Below, piece by piece: positions 11,221 to 23,194 of a DNA stretch of 64,000 nucleotides. The position numbers and the translations under genes are program-made. Numbering within the stretch: the first letter of the stretch is position 1; every line of letters begins with the position of its first letter. The stretch spans positions 33,558,756 through 33,622,755 of the forward strand of contig JAPTYO010000009.1 in NCBI GenBank assembly GCA_036873135.1, in the 5' to 3' direction. The DNA comes from Clarkia xantiana subsp. parviflora. Taxonomy: Eukaryota; Streptophyta; Magnoliopsida; Myrtales; Onagraceae. The notes under the pieces were generated by a model. That model was not told the origin of the DNA and made no database searches. It saw nothing but the letters and a program-made list of their open reading frames with translations.

Positions 11221-12500
11221 CAACCCAAGCATTTTTACGTGCTTTTCGAATATCTCCCTACGTAGTGGTTTAGTTAATGGGTCCGCAATCATATTATCAG
11301 TGGACAAGTATTCCATAGTGGTTATATTGTCTTCTACCATATATTTCAGCATAGAAATATTTCATATTTCATATCAATGTGTTTGATCCTACTATGGTAC
11401 TTCGGATTCTTAACTGCCGCAATGGCTGCTTGAATGTTAGAGAAGACCTTCACAGGTTTATTCTCGACATTGTCACCAAGCAATGCAGTTAGAAGCCTTT
11501 TGAGCCAGACCGCTTCTTGTGTATTCTTAGAGAGAGCTACGAATTCTGATCTCATCGTGGACATCGTGACACAGGTTTGCTTCTTGCTCGTCCATGAAAT
11601 GGCGGCATTAGCAAGGAGGAACACTCCCCATGTGGTGGACTTACGATCATCCGGATCACCACCATGGTCGGCGTCACTGTAACCGGTCAATTCTAATCTC
11701 TTGCCCTCATAGCACAGTGTGTAGTCGGCAGTACCTTTCAGATAACGAATTATTCGTTTTACAACCCTTGAATGTTGATAGCCAGGATCTGATTGGAAAC
11801 GTGCTACTAGGCCCAGGGCGTAACAGATATCCGGACAGGTGCATTGCATGGCGTACATAAAACTGCCAACCATGCTCAAATACTCCACACCCTTCATCTG
11901 TTCACGCTCTGCCAGGTTCTTGGGGCCGTCACATTTTGACAGTGCGCACCCAAACACCACCGGCGTATCCACGGGTTTGGCATCCTATAATCTGAATCTT
12001 TTCAACAGTTTGTTGATATAAGCTTCTTGAGACTGGGTAGCCCGATCTCTAGCAATTTTGATGCCTAAGATGTACGTGGCCTCTCCTATGTCCTTCATCT
12101 CAAATACAGATGCCAACCAGGAAGATTCTCAAATACACGCACGGATTCTCGTGAAGATTCACAAATCCGTTTCCTATGTTTTCCTTGTGGAATCTGCGGT
12201 ACCATTGCCGAGACGACTGTTTAAGACCGTAAATGGACCTTTGGAGTTTACAAACTTTACGTTCATTATCAGGAGTAATGAAACCCTCTGGATGCTCCAT
12301 GTAGATCTCTTCCTCCAAGTTTCCGAGGAGGAATGCGGTCTTAATATTCATTTGGTGAGGTTCGAAACCGAGACCTGCAACCAGGACCATAAATGGCTCT
12401 TATTGTGGTTTTACGCACAGTTGGTGAGTATGTTTCGTCAAAATCCACTCCGTGAAGTTTGGTACAGCCTTTTGCAATAAGTGGAGCTTTGTATCGCTCG
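11221..12500 (-). pseudogene. Copia-1 RT and RNase H pseudogene
   Basis: On the minus strand 12480-12100 encodes the start of the copia RT (GVDFDETYSP, KTAFL, EEEIYMEHPEGF, LQRSIYGLKQSSRQWYRRF). Then WLASVFEMKD and YILGIKIARD follow, and 11972-11346 holds the thumb and RNase H (YSDADHGGDPDDRKS, MRSEFVALS, HIDMKYE). The tail TKPL...EKHVKMLGL runs to 11221. Damage: the first catalytic Asp is Asn (MNIKTAF), the segment that should carry YVDD is deleted between PCVY and WLASVF, and stops and frameshifts follow. Confidence 0.85.
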
Positions 12501-13840
12501 ACATTTTCCATCAGTGGTGAGCATTCTTTTAGGACTCACCGTATCCTTATGCCCCTGTGGTTAGCAGGTAAATAAACTATAGACTATAATGGCTTTCATT
12601 TAAGGCGATCTCTCTCATTTATTATTTTCCTCCATTTCTCCACTTGAGGTCTTTCCAATGCAGGCTAACAGTTGTTAGAGTGAGGTCATCACTCTTCTAG
12701 ATGGGATACTTCTTTGGACAAGTTCGATGCCTTTGACTTTCGTCTAGGCTTGTTTTATACCGTCTTTGAGTCTTAACGTCTCTCCCACTCGGAATAATGC
12801 CTCTTATCGGAGCATCACTTCTATTGGGTACAGGATCAGTGCTTGAACCATAACCAACAACTTTCCTTGGTCGACTTCTCGGTCTCGGAGTTTTGCTTCC
12901 AAGATGAATTCCTTGATCATTAGGATCTGGAACCAAGTTTGTCGAATCACTCCCACTGGGAAAAATGGGTAGTATAGGTAGTTATGGGAATCCTGGTTCA
13001 GCATTACGATAATCAGGTTCAACTTTATTTGTCCAATCAGCAACAGTGATTACATGTGGTAGGTGTTTATTCCTCCTACTGGATTTATTATGAAAATGTT
13101 CCCATTATCATTTATCATGTCATTCACTTGAGTTGCTGGTTCAAATCTCTCTCACTCGAATTAAGTGGGACCTGATATCTGTAATATCTTGCTCCTGATT
13201 AGATCAAGACTCTTTATTCTGAAAACTGTCAATGCATCGGAAAATTCGTCCTCAAGTATGTAATGTTTACATGTTCGACCATGGTACCATGTCTTTAAGC
13301 TGTAAACATGTACTTTCAAAGAGTATTTAACATACTTTTATCCTAAATACGTGTTTAATGCGCAAATTAATATCACATGGCGATATGATTTAACTCATTA
13401 TCATTCTTCAGCTTTTATGGCGGCGTGTTTTATCGATTTTAGTGGAATACAGTTTTACATGAATGTGAATCACTTCTCATCTTCCCTTAGGGAACAGCTG
13501 ATTAAGTGACCTAACATTATGTTTATAAACTATGCTTCCAGAAGTGTGTGATTTGATTTGAATGCCTAGCCTGACTTGTCGTTCAAGGCGTACGGAAAGA
13601 AAATCGTTTAACCAACTTCATCCTTCTTCGTTTGCAAACTTATCTCAGAGATTTTATCGCATTTTCGAACTGAGCATTTAGGTTTTCACCTTATGCGTCA
13701 GTCGATACTTTTACAAGGTCGTGGTAGCTTCTGAAGCCTACTTATTACCGATGTAAAGGTTATCAATAAGTTATTTCTGAATGAATGCAGACGAAAATTC
13801 AGCACATTTATCATTTAAACACTTCATTATTAAACTCATA
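12501..13840 (-). pseudogene. Copia-1 upstream pol (integrase/RT hinge), eroded
   Basis: Only the hinge is readable: the minus strand at 12940-12697 has a Pro/Arg/Ser-rich stretch of the kind lying between copia integrase and RT. The stretch 13300-13840 aligns with Copia-2 58860-59400 (for example AATTTTCGTYTG and CGCCTTGAAC/AGCCTTGAAC), but I see no reading frame in either. Assigned by position and alignment. Confidence 0.5.
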
Positions 13841-13845
13841 CTTTG

Positions 13846-15599
13846 TGTCAGACCTAAAATCTGACCTAAATGCTATAACGTTTTTAAACGTGGATTTTGA
13901 AAAGAGTCGCTGCTAGTTAATTAAGGCTAACTAGAATCCTATATTACCTAAGCAAATAACGAATTAAACACTTAGGTTTTGAATCAGTCAACGATTAGAA
14001 ATTCGAGTTCGGGGGTTCTATTACGAATTAAAAATGTGATTTTTAACTACGCCCTTTCGGTACTCAATTCACTTAATTTGAAAATTTTATTTTTATTTAT
14101 TTTTCTATATCTGAGAAAGAGGAAAAGGAAATTAATTACAATGAATAAGCAAAGCATATATATAATATATCCATAAATTGTTTCTCTTGTCTTTTTTTGG
14201 CCTGCACATAATAAAGAAAGAAAGTTAGAGCAGGTAATAATAATAAACAGTAAATAAAAGGGTTAATACATTGTTTAGTTACTTATGTTTGTACAATGTG
14301 ATTAAATGGTTATTTTTGTTTTTTGACGTGATAGATTAGGTACTTACGTATCAAATTTTGATTAACTGGTTAAAACTCATTACCTTTAGTCACTTATGTT
14401 TGAACATATGTGATTAAATGGTTATTATATGATGATTTTACCCTTAATTTCAATTATTTGAATTTTTTTCATTGTGTTTATCGTGTTCTTCATTTTATTC
14501 GTCGTATTTTTTGCTAAATTAATAAAACATTTCATAAATACTTGTACAGATTGTTCAAATTAGAAAGTTTAATATGAAATTCTAATCTTCTTCGATCACA
14601 AAGTCACACAACTCCAAATTTGATAGATTCTGCAGACTGAAAAGATTAATCGGCAATTTCCCACTCTTTCATCTCAATATTTAATGATTCTAAACTCAAT
14701 GGAAGCTAACATTTTCCAAAATCCAAAGACGGATAACATAATTTCAACGTCTTCAACCGTGGTAAGGCAACCCACTGTGTGGAAAGGGATTTAACAGTTA
14801 ACACATGAACAGTCTATGTATATTTGTTCCAACTTTATTATTTTTCAATCCCCTATGATAAATAAAAATCTGGTCCTTCTTGGTGGCAGAGCAACTGGAA
14901 CCCTAAGAGCAACAATTACTGCTTGGTTCCATCGAACCATCAGATGATGCTGCTTGGTTCTATTGAATCCAGCATATGTTGGTCCAAATCTGAACTCAAC
15001 TAGGGGTTTAGTTTCGAATTCGGTGTTCGATTTTGAAAAAAAATAATTTTTTTTGAAGAACTTTATGAATTTTGACGAAGAATGTGATAAAGAATATGAA
15101 CAAATATGGAAATGGTATTTTAGACATTTCATCAAAATGTAACCAAACTGTCACATAAGCAAACATAGTTAACTAGAAAACACATGTTTGAACCAAACGG
15201 TCACATACACAGCAGAAAGATATGAAAATATTATTTTTATTTCGAATCCACCATTTTACATCGACTCACTGGCACTATATATAATAGACTATAATATTTC
15301 CTAAATATTAAAATGATAAAATAATTGACAGTCAAATCCATATTAATAAATATATGCAGTAAATATGTAGATAATTATCTTATAGATAAATAATTACGGA
15401 TAAATATCTTACAAATAATATCTGTAGATAATTATTTTACCGATATTATCGAATATATCCGAGATATTTTAAAAATATATATTTATTTATTTACACTAAT
15501 ATGCACATGAACATTTTTGACACTTCGTGACGTGACACATCTGGAAATGACGCGTCATGTGTAACGACGTTACATCCGAGTCAAAATCGAGTGTTTACA
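13846..15599 (-). repeat. Ogre-type solo LTR with TSD CTTTG
   Basis: It begins TGTCAGACCT and ends GTGTTTACA, flanked by CTTTG at 13841-13845 and 15600-15604. There is no PBS, PPT or internal sequence. It aligns with 56409-58167 and with the LTR at 62973. In the last case the PBS fixes the orientation, so this copy reads on the minus strand. Length 1754 bp. It arose by recombination between two LTRs after insertion into Copia-1. Confidence 0.88.
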
Positions 15600-15604
15600 C
15601 TTTG

Positions 15605-16327
15605 AAACGATGTGTTCCTTTTTCGAGGTCCACTTGCGCGAAGCGCAATTTTACCCAAGTTTTAACCATTGGTCAAATTGTTTCATTTCTGAATTTTATT
15701 TTAATTTAATCCAATCGGTTTCAAACATGATTATCATTACAGTTTATTTCATTCAATGGAGTAATAATAATTAAAGAAATACTAAATCTTTCGATCTAGC
15801 TACGTAATCGATGTGTATGTTCATTTCAGTTGTCCCGACTGAGATGACGAAGTACGTGAATCGTTTCGTTTTATTCTACCAATTTTACCCGATCGATATT
15901 TCGTTTCGGATCGATCCTGATTAATCGAGAACTTTAAGTCATGTTAAACATCAATTCTGAGTAAATTCACGAGTGAATTACATCAATTGATCTTTGTCTG
16001 TATAAAACGTTTTTACAGCTTCATACACATGACCTACGTGGCGTACTAGAGATGCACTTTATCAACGTGGTTAACCCAACGGATTATCGTATAAGACCTT
16101 TATGGTCCAGTTCTCTCTATAATATGCGGATCATGGTTGATTTCTTTCGAATCCAGTATGGTGAGCAGAGAAGGTTTCCTGCTATGGTTACTGTACTTGA
16201 TTAGGCTCAAGGTCATTGAGTCCTGTCAATATCAGACTTCCATATACATCTTTTTCATGTTGACCTTTCATTCTGAAGAGCCGATGTGGGTTTTACGCCA
16301 ACATCCATGAAAAGAGAGAAGACCATC
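15605..16327 (-). other. Copia-1 internal fragment, no readable gene
   Basis: This is the piece of Copia-1 between the solo LTR and Tat-1. By order it should be the gag-to-protease part, but no zinc knuckle or other motif survives. Confidence 0.4.
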
Positions 16328-16332
16328 ACGTT

Positions 16333-17047
16333 TGATGGGTTCTGTTATGGCCGTTAGGCCTTTTAACGGCGAGGAAACGGCGAACAGGCCCACTGGGCCC
16401 CAAATGAAGGTCAAGATGACCCGGGTGAAGGATCCCGACGTAGGGAGCCCCGATGATGAAAGGTCCCGACAGAGTCGGTCCCGATAGGTGAGCTGGAAGC
16501 TCCCGATGAGAAGCCTTTAAGTAGGCCCCGATGACGAATCCCTGAGAACGATTGGCCCTGTCACGATGACGAGGGGCCCCGAGCGGTGACATAACGAGAT
16601 AGCTCTGGAGTCCCCGATATTAGTCGGGACTTGCCATCAGAGGTTAAGGCCGAGATACGCGGGGCGTGGCCGAGATATGCGGAGCGTAGTTAAGATACGC
16701 GTAGCGTGGCCGAGATACGCGGGGCGTGGCCGAGATAAGCGAGATCATGGCCTAGAAAGGCGGGATCGTGCACGAGATACACGGGATACGGGCTAACCAC
16801 CCCAATGGTTCACCAGGTAACTGAGGTACCTCTCCGCCTATAAAAGGGCAGAGGTCACCTTAGGTCATTTACGTTGTGAGATACACTTTGAGATTACTGC
16901 TTGCCAGTCCATACGAGATACTCATTTAAGCATCGGAGAGGGATTCTGGGTCACCGCACGGTCTATCCCCTCTTTGCAGGACCACGTGGAGCAAAGGAGC
17001 TAGGATCGTCGTCAAAGACCGTACCGGAGTTCCACCGTGATCCAACA
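16333..17047 (+). repeat. Tat-1 5-prime LTR
   Basis: Starts TGATGGGTTC and ends GATCCAACA. A TATAAAA box at 16839-16845 should start genomic RNA. Upstream of it five units of about 21 bp (core GAGATACGCGGGGCGT) lie at 16669-16745. The block AAGCATCGGAGAGGG common to Tat LTRs is at 16930-16942. Confidence 0.9.
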
Positions 17048-17048
17048 T

Positions 17049-17066
17049 TGGCGCCGTCTGTGGGAA
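17049..17066 (+). other. Tat-1 primer binding site
   Basis: TGGCGCCGTCTGTGGGAA lies one base after the 5-prime LTR. This is the usual Tat-type PBS position and sequence. Confidence 0.85.
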
Positions 17067-17084
17067 GCGTAACAAAAAGCTGAT

Positions 17085-20000
17085 ATGCCTTCTACTCGTT
17101 CAATGGTGGCTGGCAAGCAAAGAAGACAAGGAAAATCTGGTGGTTCCCGTCATCCTGCTGCGACGACTTTGAATTCACCACCAGAACATGCTGAGGACCA
17201 GAATCCCCCCGCGGAGGTCTCTCGGAGAGGGGGGCATAATGAAGCTCCTGAAGATACTGCTGCTCAACACCAGGGGAATAGGGAGCAGGTGGCTCCTCCA
17301 GTTGCGGACCTAACGAGGGCGGTGGCGGAAGCCATGCCAATGTTTTTGGCAGCTGTGGAGGCCCTCTTAGATCGGAGGGAGGCTACAAGGAGGCAAGAGG
17401 AGATGCCTCCGCTAGAAGAGGAAGCACCCCCGCCACCGGAGACTCAGAATGTTCGCGAGGCTCAACCCCGAGGCCAGGGCAGGAGTGGGGAGTCCGTTCA
17501 GCCAGAGAGATTCGTGGTTGATGGTCCAGGACCAGTACAGCACAAGACCATTCCCCTTAATGGTCCCATCACCCCCGATCAGGTGGTGAAGATCGTGAAC
17601 ATCTGCATGGGAGAGCAGAAGCCGCTGGTGTCGGAGCTGAGGGATCGATCTACTCATCCCTTCATTCCTCGACTCATTGATACCCTTGCCCCGCCAGGGC
17701 TGGGTATCCCCACGATTAAGGAGTATGACGGTGAGGGAGATCCGGTTCGTCATGTCCAGAAGCACCTCATGGCGTGTCTGGGCAGAGCCCCGAATGAAGA
17801 TATTGTGTGTACGCTGTTCCCGAATACACTTGGCGAGAGAGCCCTGACCTGGTCCTTCAGTCTGCCCCTAGGCTGCATCACTTGCTGGGCTGATATGCAC
17901 GACCGGTTCATTCAGCAATACCAAGGTCGCAGACGTTTGCTGAAGAGTGTGAGGTCCCTGACCCAGGTGGTACAGAGGCCCGACGATTCACTGGCGCACT
18001 ATTACCAGCAGTACACAGCCAGCGTGGCGGAGATTGATGAGGAGATTTCAGAGGGTGAAACCATTCGTACCTTTATTCGGAAACTCACAGCCCCCTACGG
18101 TTCCGACCTGATGCACAGCGTGGCTGAGAAGGCTGTGTTGAATATGGAGGCACTGCAGAAGCGGGCAAAGCGGCAAATCGATGTCCAAGAATCGAAGATA
18201 GCCGCTAGAGAGTTGGAGCCCCCGAAGTCGAATAAGGGAAAGCAGTCGGTCAAACCCTTAGACGAGCGTAAGTCGAAGGATAAAGCCGAAGGAAGTCGAG
18301 GTCGAGGTCGCTCTGATCGGAGGGATGATAGGCGTTCCTCAAAAAAGGACAGGCGTGAGGATCATGACATTCCTCTCAATAGCTCTATGGCGGAGGTGCT
18401 GACGGTCATGGAGCGACAAGGTATCTCTAGATACCCCTCGAAGAAGGAAGGAGAGTTTTTGGGATCCCGCACCGACCGCTACTGTCGATTCCATCGCGCG
18501 AATGGCCACGACACCAACCATTGTCGGGAACTAAAGAAGGAGATCGAGAAGCTGATCCAGAAGGGGAAGCTTAAGGAGTTTTTCGGGGAGAAACGGTGCC
18601 GATCCCGTTCACGATCCCGATCACGGTCCCGTTCCCGATCACGTGATCGGTCACCAAAGAAGAAGAGATCTGACCCGGAGTCTTCTGGTGCCCGTAAGGA
18701 GAAGCGGGGCACTATAAATGTGATTCATGGAGGATTTGAAGCAGGAGATGATACCTCGTCCTCCCGGGAGGTTTACGCCTCCAGAATTCCGGCTGCTGTG
18801 GTGTTGGGTAAGAGGTCCCGATCCTGGACCCTGAAGGAAGAAATGGTGATCTCCTTTTCGTCGGAGGATCTCATAGGCGTGGAAACTCCGCACGATGACG
18901 CTCTGGTCGTGACCTTGGATGTGAATGGGTACGAGATGAAACGGATTCTGATCGACGGAGGGAGCTCCTCCGATATTCTGTTCATGGATGCACTAGAAGC
19001 CATGGGGAAGACAAAGAAGGACCTGAAGGAAGCGAACTTCCCGATGGTCGGATTCTCTGGCTCCACCTCCTATCCGTTAGGGGTGATCACCCTACCAGTG
19101 GAGTTTGGTAGCGGATGGAAATCAGAGAGGAGGAACGTGGAGTTTGTAGTAGTTGATTCCGCGGGGACTTACAACGCGATCATCGGGAGAACTACCATCA
19201 ACCCCATGATGGCGGTTGCCTCGACTGTACACCAGAAGATGAAGTTCTCGACTGACCATGGAGTCGGAGAGGTCAAGGGCGACCAGGTGGTTTCCCGAAA
19301 ATGTTATGTCAACGCCACCCGAAGGAGGAGACGAGAGGCCATGACTGTCCTCCAGACAGATGCTGATCTTAGAGAAGAGTTTGGGCGTCCCGCCCCCGTG
19401 GAGGATCTGAAGGAAGTCGAGATTGATGGGCCTCGGAAAAAGGTGAAAATCGGGTCTGCTCTGACTGAGGAGACAGCCCGAAAATTGATTGAGCTGTTGA
19501 AGGAGTTCAAGGAGCTGTTTGCCTGGTCCCCGAGTGACATGCCAGGAATTAGCCCCGATGTAATCGTACACGAGTTGAAGATAGATCCCGCGATCAAACC
19601 TATCACGCGGAAAAGGCGTCTGATGGGCACAGACAAGAGGATCGCGATCCAGCAGGAGGTGGGCAGGTTGCTAGATGCTGGGTTTATCAAAGAGCTCCGA
19701 TTCCAGACTTGGGTTGCTAATCCAGTACAGGTAAAGAAGACCAATGGGAAGTGGCGGATGTGTGTTGACTTCCGCGACCTGAATAAGGCTTGCCCGAAGG
19801 ACTGTTACCCGCTCCCGAGAATCGACCAGCTAGTGGATGCCACGTCGGGACATGAGCTGTTGAGCTTTATGGATGCGTATTCGGGCTACAATCAAATCAA
19901 AATGGCTAAGGAAGACGCTCCTCATACAGCATTTTATGCAGACAGTGACATCTATCACTACGATGTCATGCCTTTCGGGTTGATCAACGCCGGGGCAACC

Positions 20001-20348
20001 TACCAGCGGATGGTGAACAAGCTGTTCGGAGATATGCTAGGGGAGACCATGGAGGCTTACGTGGATGATATGCTGGTGAAGTCCCGACAGGCTGAGGATC
20101 ATGTTCACAACCTAGCCATGGCGTTTGAACGGATGAGGCTTCATCAGGTTCGTTTAAACCCGACAAAATGCGCCTTCGGAGTCCACTCAGGGAAATTTTT
20201 GGGCTTCATGGTGAGCCAAAGAGGAATTGAGGTGAACCCCGAGAAACTGAGGGCGATTGAGGAGATGCAGTCTCCGATAAACCATCGGGAGGTGCAAGTG
20301 CTAAATGGCCGAGTGGCTGCAATGAATCGCTTCCTGTCCAAGGCGTGA
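17085..20348 (+). pseudogene. Tat-1 gag-protease-RT polyprotein, frameshifted at its end
   Basis: Long frame of 1087 codons from an ATG 38 bases after the LTR. Domains: acidic Pro/Glu-rich N-terminus; capsid-type gag, residues about 190-370; zinc-knuckle variant C-X2-H-X4-GH-X4-C (466-479); an RS-dipeptide run (504-519); aspartic protease with DGGSSSD at 623; RT from about 868 with MDAYSGYNQI and the catalytic YVDD at 992-995. Gag packages RNA in the cytoplasm, PR matures the polyprotein and RT makes cDNA. The frame ends at TGA 20346-20348. The homologous frame (MPFFEVLR) continues one base out of phase from 20356, so a single-base insertion cuts RT from RNase H. Confidence 0.9.
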
Positions 20349-21537
20349 CCGATCAATGCCATTTTTCGAAGTCCTGAGGGCCAACAACAAGTTTGAGTGG
20401 ACCGCCAAATGTGAAGAAGCGTTCCAGGCACTCAAGCAGCACCTCCGCACCCTCCCGCCGTTGGCGAAACCGGTTCCAGGCGAGCCGCTCTATCTTTATT
20501 TGGCTGTTTCTGAATTTGCCATTAGCTCTGTATTAGTGAAGGTTGTCGAGGGTAATCAAGTCCCCGTCTATTATGTAAGCAAGGCGTTTGCCAAGTCTGA
20601 ATTGAATTATCCTGCCGTTGAGAAGTATCTCTTTGCGCTGATTATAACTGCTCGGAAGTTGAGGCCTTATTTCCATGCACACGAGATTACTGTGCTGACG
20701 AACCAACCTCTGCAGCATTTTTTGAACCGACCGGATGCGTCGGGGAGATTAGTGAAATGGGCAGTCGAGCTTAGTGAATTTCGCATACACTTTGCTCCGA
20801 GAACGGCTATTAAGGGCCAGGCATTGGCGAATTTCATAGCAGAATCTACAGCCCCCGATCTAGAAGAAGCGGGCCCTGTAGAGGGGGCAACCATGGAGGT
20901 CCCGACAGAAGAACAACCAGAGAAGGCAGAGCAATCAGAACAGCCAAACGAGGAAAATACATGGGAGATGTACACGGATGGCTCCTCAAGTTCAGACGGA
21001 TCAGGAGTAGGCTTTGTGTTGATACCACCAGGCCAAGGTGAGCCGCTCCGATATGCCTTGGCTTTAACGTTTAAGGCCACGAACAACGAAGCGGAGTATG
21101 AGGCTCTTATCACGGGCCTGAAAATTGCCAAAGGTACGGGAGTTGCTCACTTGAAAGTAAAGTGTGACGCGGCCCTGATTGTAAACCAGGTTCAAGGGCG
21201 ATACGAAGCGAAGAGCCCGATAATGAAGAAGTACCTGCGCGAGGTACAAGCCTTGAAGGAGAGCTTTAAAAGCTTCGACATCGAGGCGATCCCGAGGGAG
21301 GAAAACGTGGAGGCAGACGCCTTTAGCAAATTTGCCCTGGGGGCACCCTTGGAGGAAAATCGGAAGGTGCATTTCTTGGAGAAGGTGATCTTATCGACCA
21401 CCGACCCGACACAGGTGTGTGCCATTGAAGCAAGATCGGAGGAGGAGCCCACTTGGATGACCCCGATAGTCCCGTACCTGACTACGGGGGCAGTCCCCGA
21501 TAGTCGCGTACCTGACTACGGGGGCAGTCCCCGATGA
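20349..21537 (+). pseudogene. Tat-1 RT tail and RNase H
   Basis: Continues the polyprotein in a shifted frame. The RT connection reads FEVL...ALKQHLRTLPPLAKP. RNase H residues are visible: TDGSSSS (Asp), NNEAEYEAL (Glu), KCDAALIVNQ (Asp), EADAFSK (Asp). This would degrade RNA in the RNA/DNA hybrid. The frame is closed at 21537 by a direct duplication of 34 bp (21461-21494 and 21495-21528), which shifts phase by one and separates integrase. Without these two lesions the polyprotein would be continuous. Confidence 0.85.
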
Positions 21538-22723
21538 TAAAGTAGTATCCGACAGGATACGTCGGATCGCGACTAATTACGTGATGCTGGACAATCAGCT
21601 ATACAAGAAGGGCTGGTTCTCGACTCCGTACTTGAAATGTGTGGCTGAGCCCGACACAAATCGAATCCTGAAGGAGGTGCATGAAGGGGTCGCGGCTTGT
21701 CATGAAGGGGCCCGATCCATTATGAGGAAAGTGCTGAACTCGGGCTATTATTGGCCTACGATGAGCAAGGAGGCGACGGCGTTGGTCCGATCCTGTGACG
21801 CGTGTCAGAGGTACGCCCCGAGTATTGTGGCTCCAGCTGCCAATCTGACGTCCATCAAGAGCGCTTGGCCCTTCGCACAGTGGGGCATCGACTTGGTGGG
21901 ACCTCTTCCACAAGCACAAGGTCAATGTAAGTATTTACTTGTAGCTATCGATTATTTTTCGAAATGGATAGAGGCAAAGGCATTGGCCAGAACGACAGGG
22001 AACCAGATCGTCAAGTTCCTCCAGACTCATATTGTGTCCAGATACGGGATTCCTAAGGTGGTGATCAGCGACAATGGTCCACCGTTTAACGGGTCTCAGG
22101 TGAAGGAGTATTTGGAAGAGTTGAATATCGAGCATCGGACAGCTTCTGTACGCCATGCTCAGACTAATGGCCAGGTGGAATCAGCCAACAAAATCGTGAT
22201 GGATGGCCTGAAGAAAAGGGTCTATGCCTTGAAGGGAAAGTGGCTGAACGAGCTGGAAAAAGTGCTTTGGGCCGTTATAACGACGCCCAAACGAGCAACC
22301 GAGGAGACTCCGTTTGGCCTAGTTTATGGCACGGAGGCTGTTGCTCCCGTGGAGGTGGCCGTAGCATCACATCAGATGAGATATTACGAGCCTCTGACGA
22401 ATGATGAAATGAGACGTCTGGACTTAGACTTACTTGAAGAGAAGAGGCGGGAAGCCGACGAAGTCCAGGCTCGAATGCGTTTAGCGACGGCCAGGTATTA
22501 CAATCGGCGAGTTAAGTCCCGACAATTGTTCGTCGGGGAGCTGGTTTTGCATCGCAACGAGTTTACCCTTTTGGATCGGATCAGCAAGATGTCACCAAAA
22601 TGGGAAGGACCTTACAAGGTCGTGGGGATGCCAGCCCCAAATGCATACAAGTTGGAAGACCTCGATGGCAGAGTATTAAAGCATTCTTTTAGTGGCGAAC
22701 ACTTGAAGAAACACTATGCTTGA
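21533..22723 (+). pseudogene. Tat-1 integrase
   Basis: The frame resumes after the 34-bp duplication. Counting from the GTG at 21581: zinc-binding residues H34, H41, C72, C75; catalytic triad D104 (WGIDLVGP), D164 (SDNGPPF), E200 (GQVESANK), so exactly 35 residues separate the last two. The C-terminal domain has ELVLHRNEF and KWEGPYKV. It would insert element cDNA in the nucleus with a 5-bp stagger, as the TSD shows. The domain itself is intact but cannot be made as part of the broken polyprotein. Confidence 0.88.
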
Positions 22724-23040
22724 AAAAAAGTCGCCTTGAGTGGTGCGTGAAAAAAGTCGCCTTGAGTGGTGCACAAGAAAAGTCGCCTTGAGTGGTGCGT
22801 GAAAAAATTCGCCTTGAGTGGTGCACGAGAAAAGTCGCCTTAAGTGGTGCACGAGAAAAGTTCCCTTGAGTGGTGCACGAGATAAGTCATCTTAAGTGAT
22901 GCACGAGATTAAGCCGTCTTAAGTGATGCGTGATTCTTGGATTTATTCTAAGTATTGGAAAGTCGCCTTAAGTGGTGCATGATGGTAAGTCGCCTTAAGT
23001 GGTGCGTTAATAAATCGTCTTAAGTGATGTATGAGAATAT
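22724..23040. repeat. 28-29-bp tandem array between integrase and antisense gene
   Basis: About eleven units of the form AAGTCGCCTTGAGTGGTGC plus an A-rich spacer follow the integrase stop. Small inverted repeats in the units change in pairs: CGCC/GGTG, CATC/GATG, CGTC/GATG around a TTRA loop. The array ends about 155 bp before the stop codon of the antisense gene, so it sits where the two transcripts converge. Confidence 0.85.
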
Positions 23041-23194
23041 CTTAAGTGTCGAGGTTTCGACTTAAGAAAGTATAATAAAGCCACTGGGAGAAGTGCAATG
23101 AAAGAATCGGAACTAAGAAAGTCTGATATTAATAGGGCTCGAAGGCCCGATGATTACAAAAAGAGGAGAATACAAGGAATCTAAAGATAAGCAG

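Noticed and set aside
18339..22156. Minus-strand frames opposite Tat-1 gag-pol
   Set aside because: Shadows of gag-pol.
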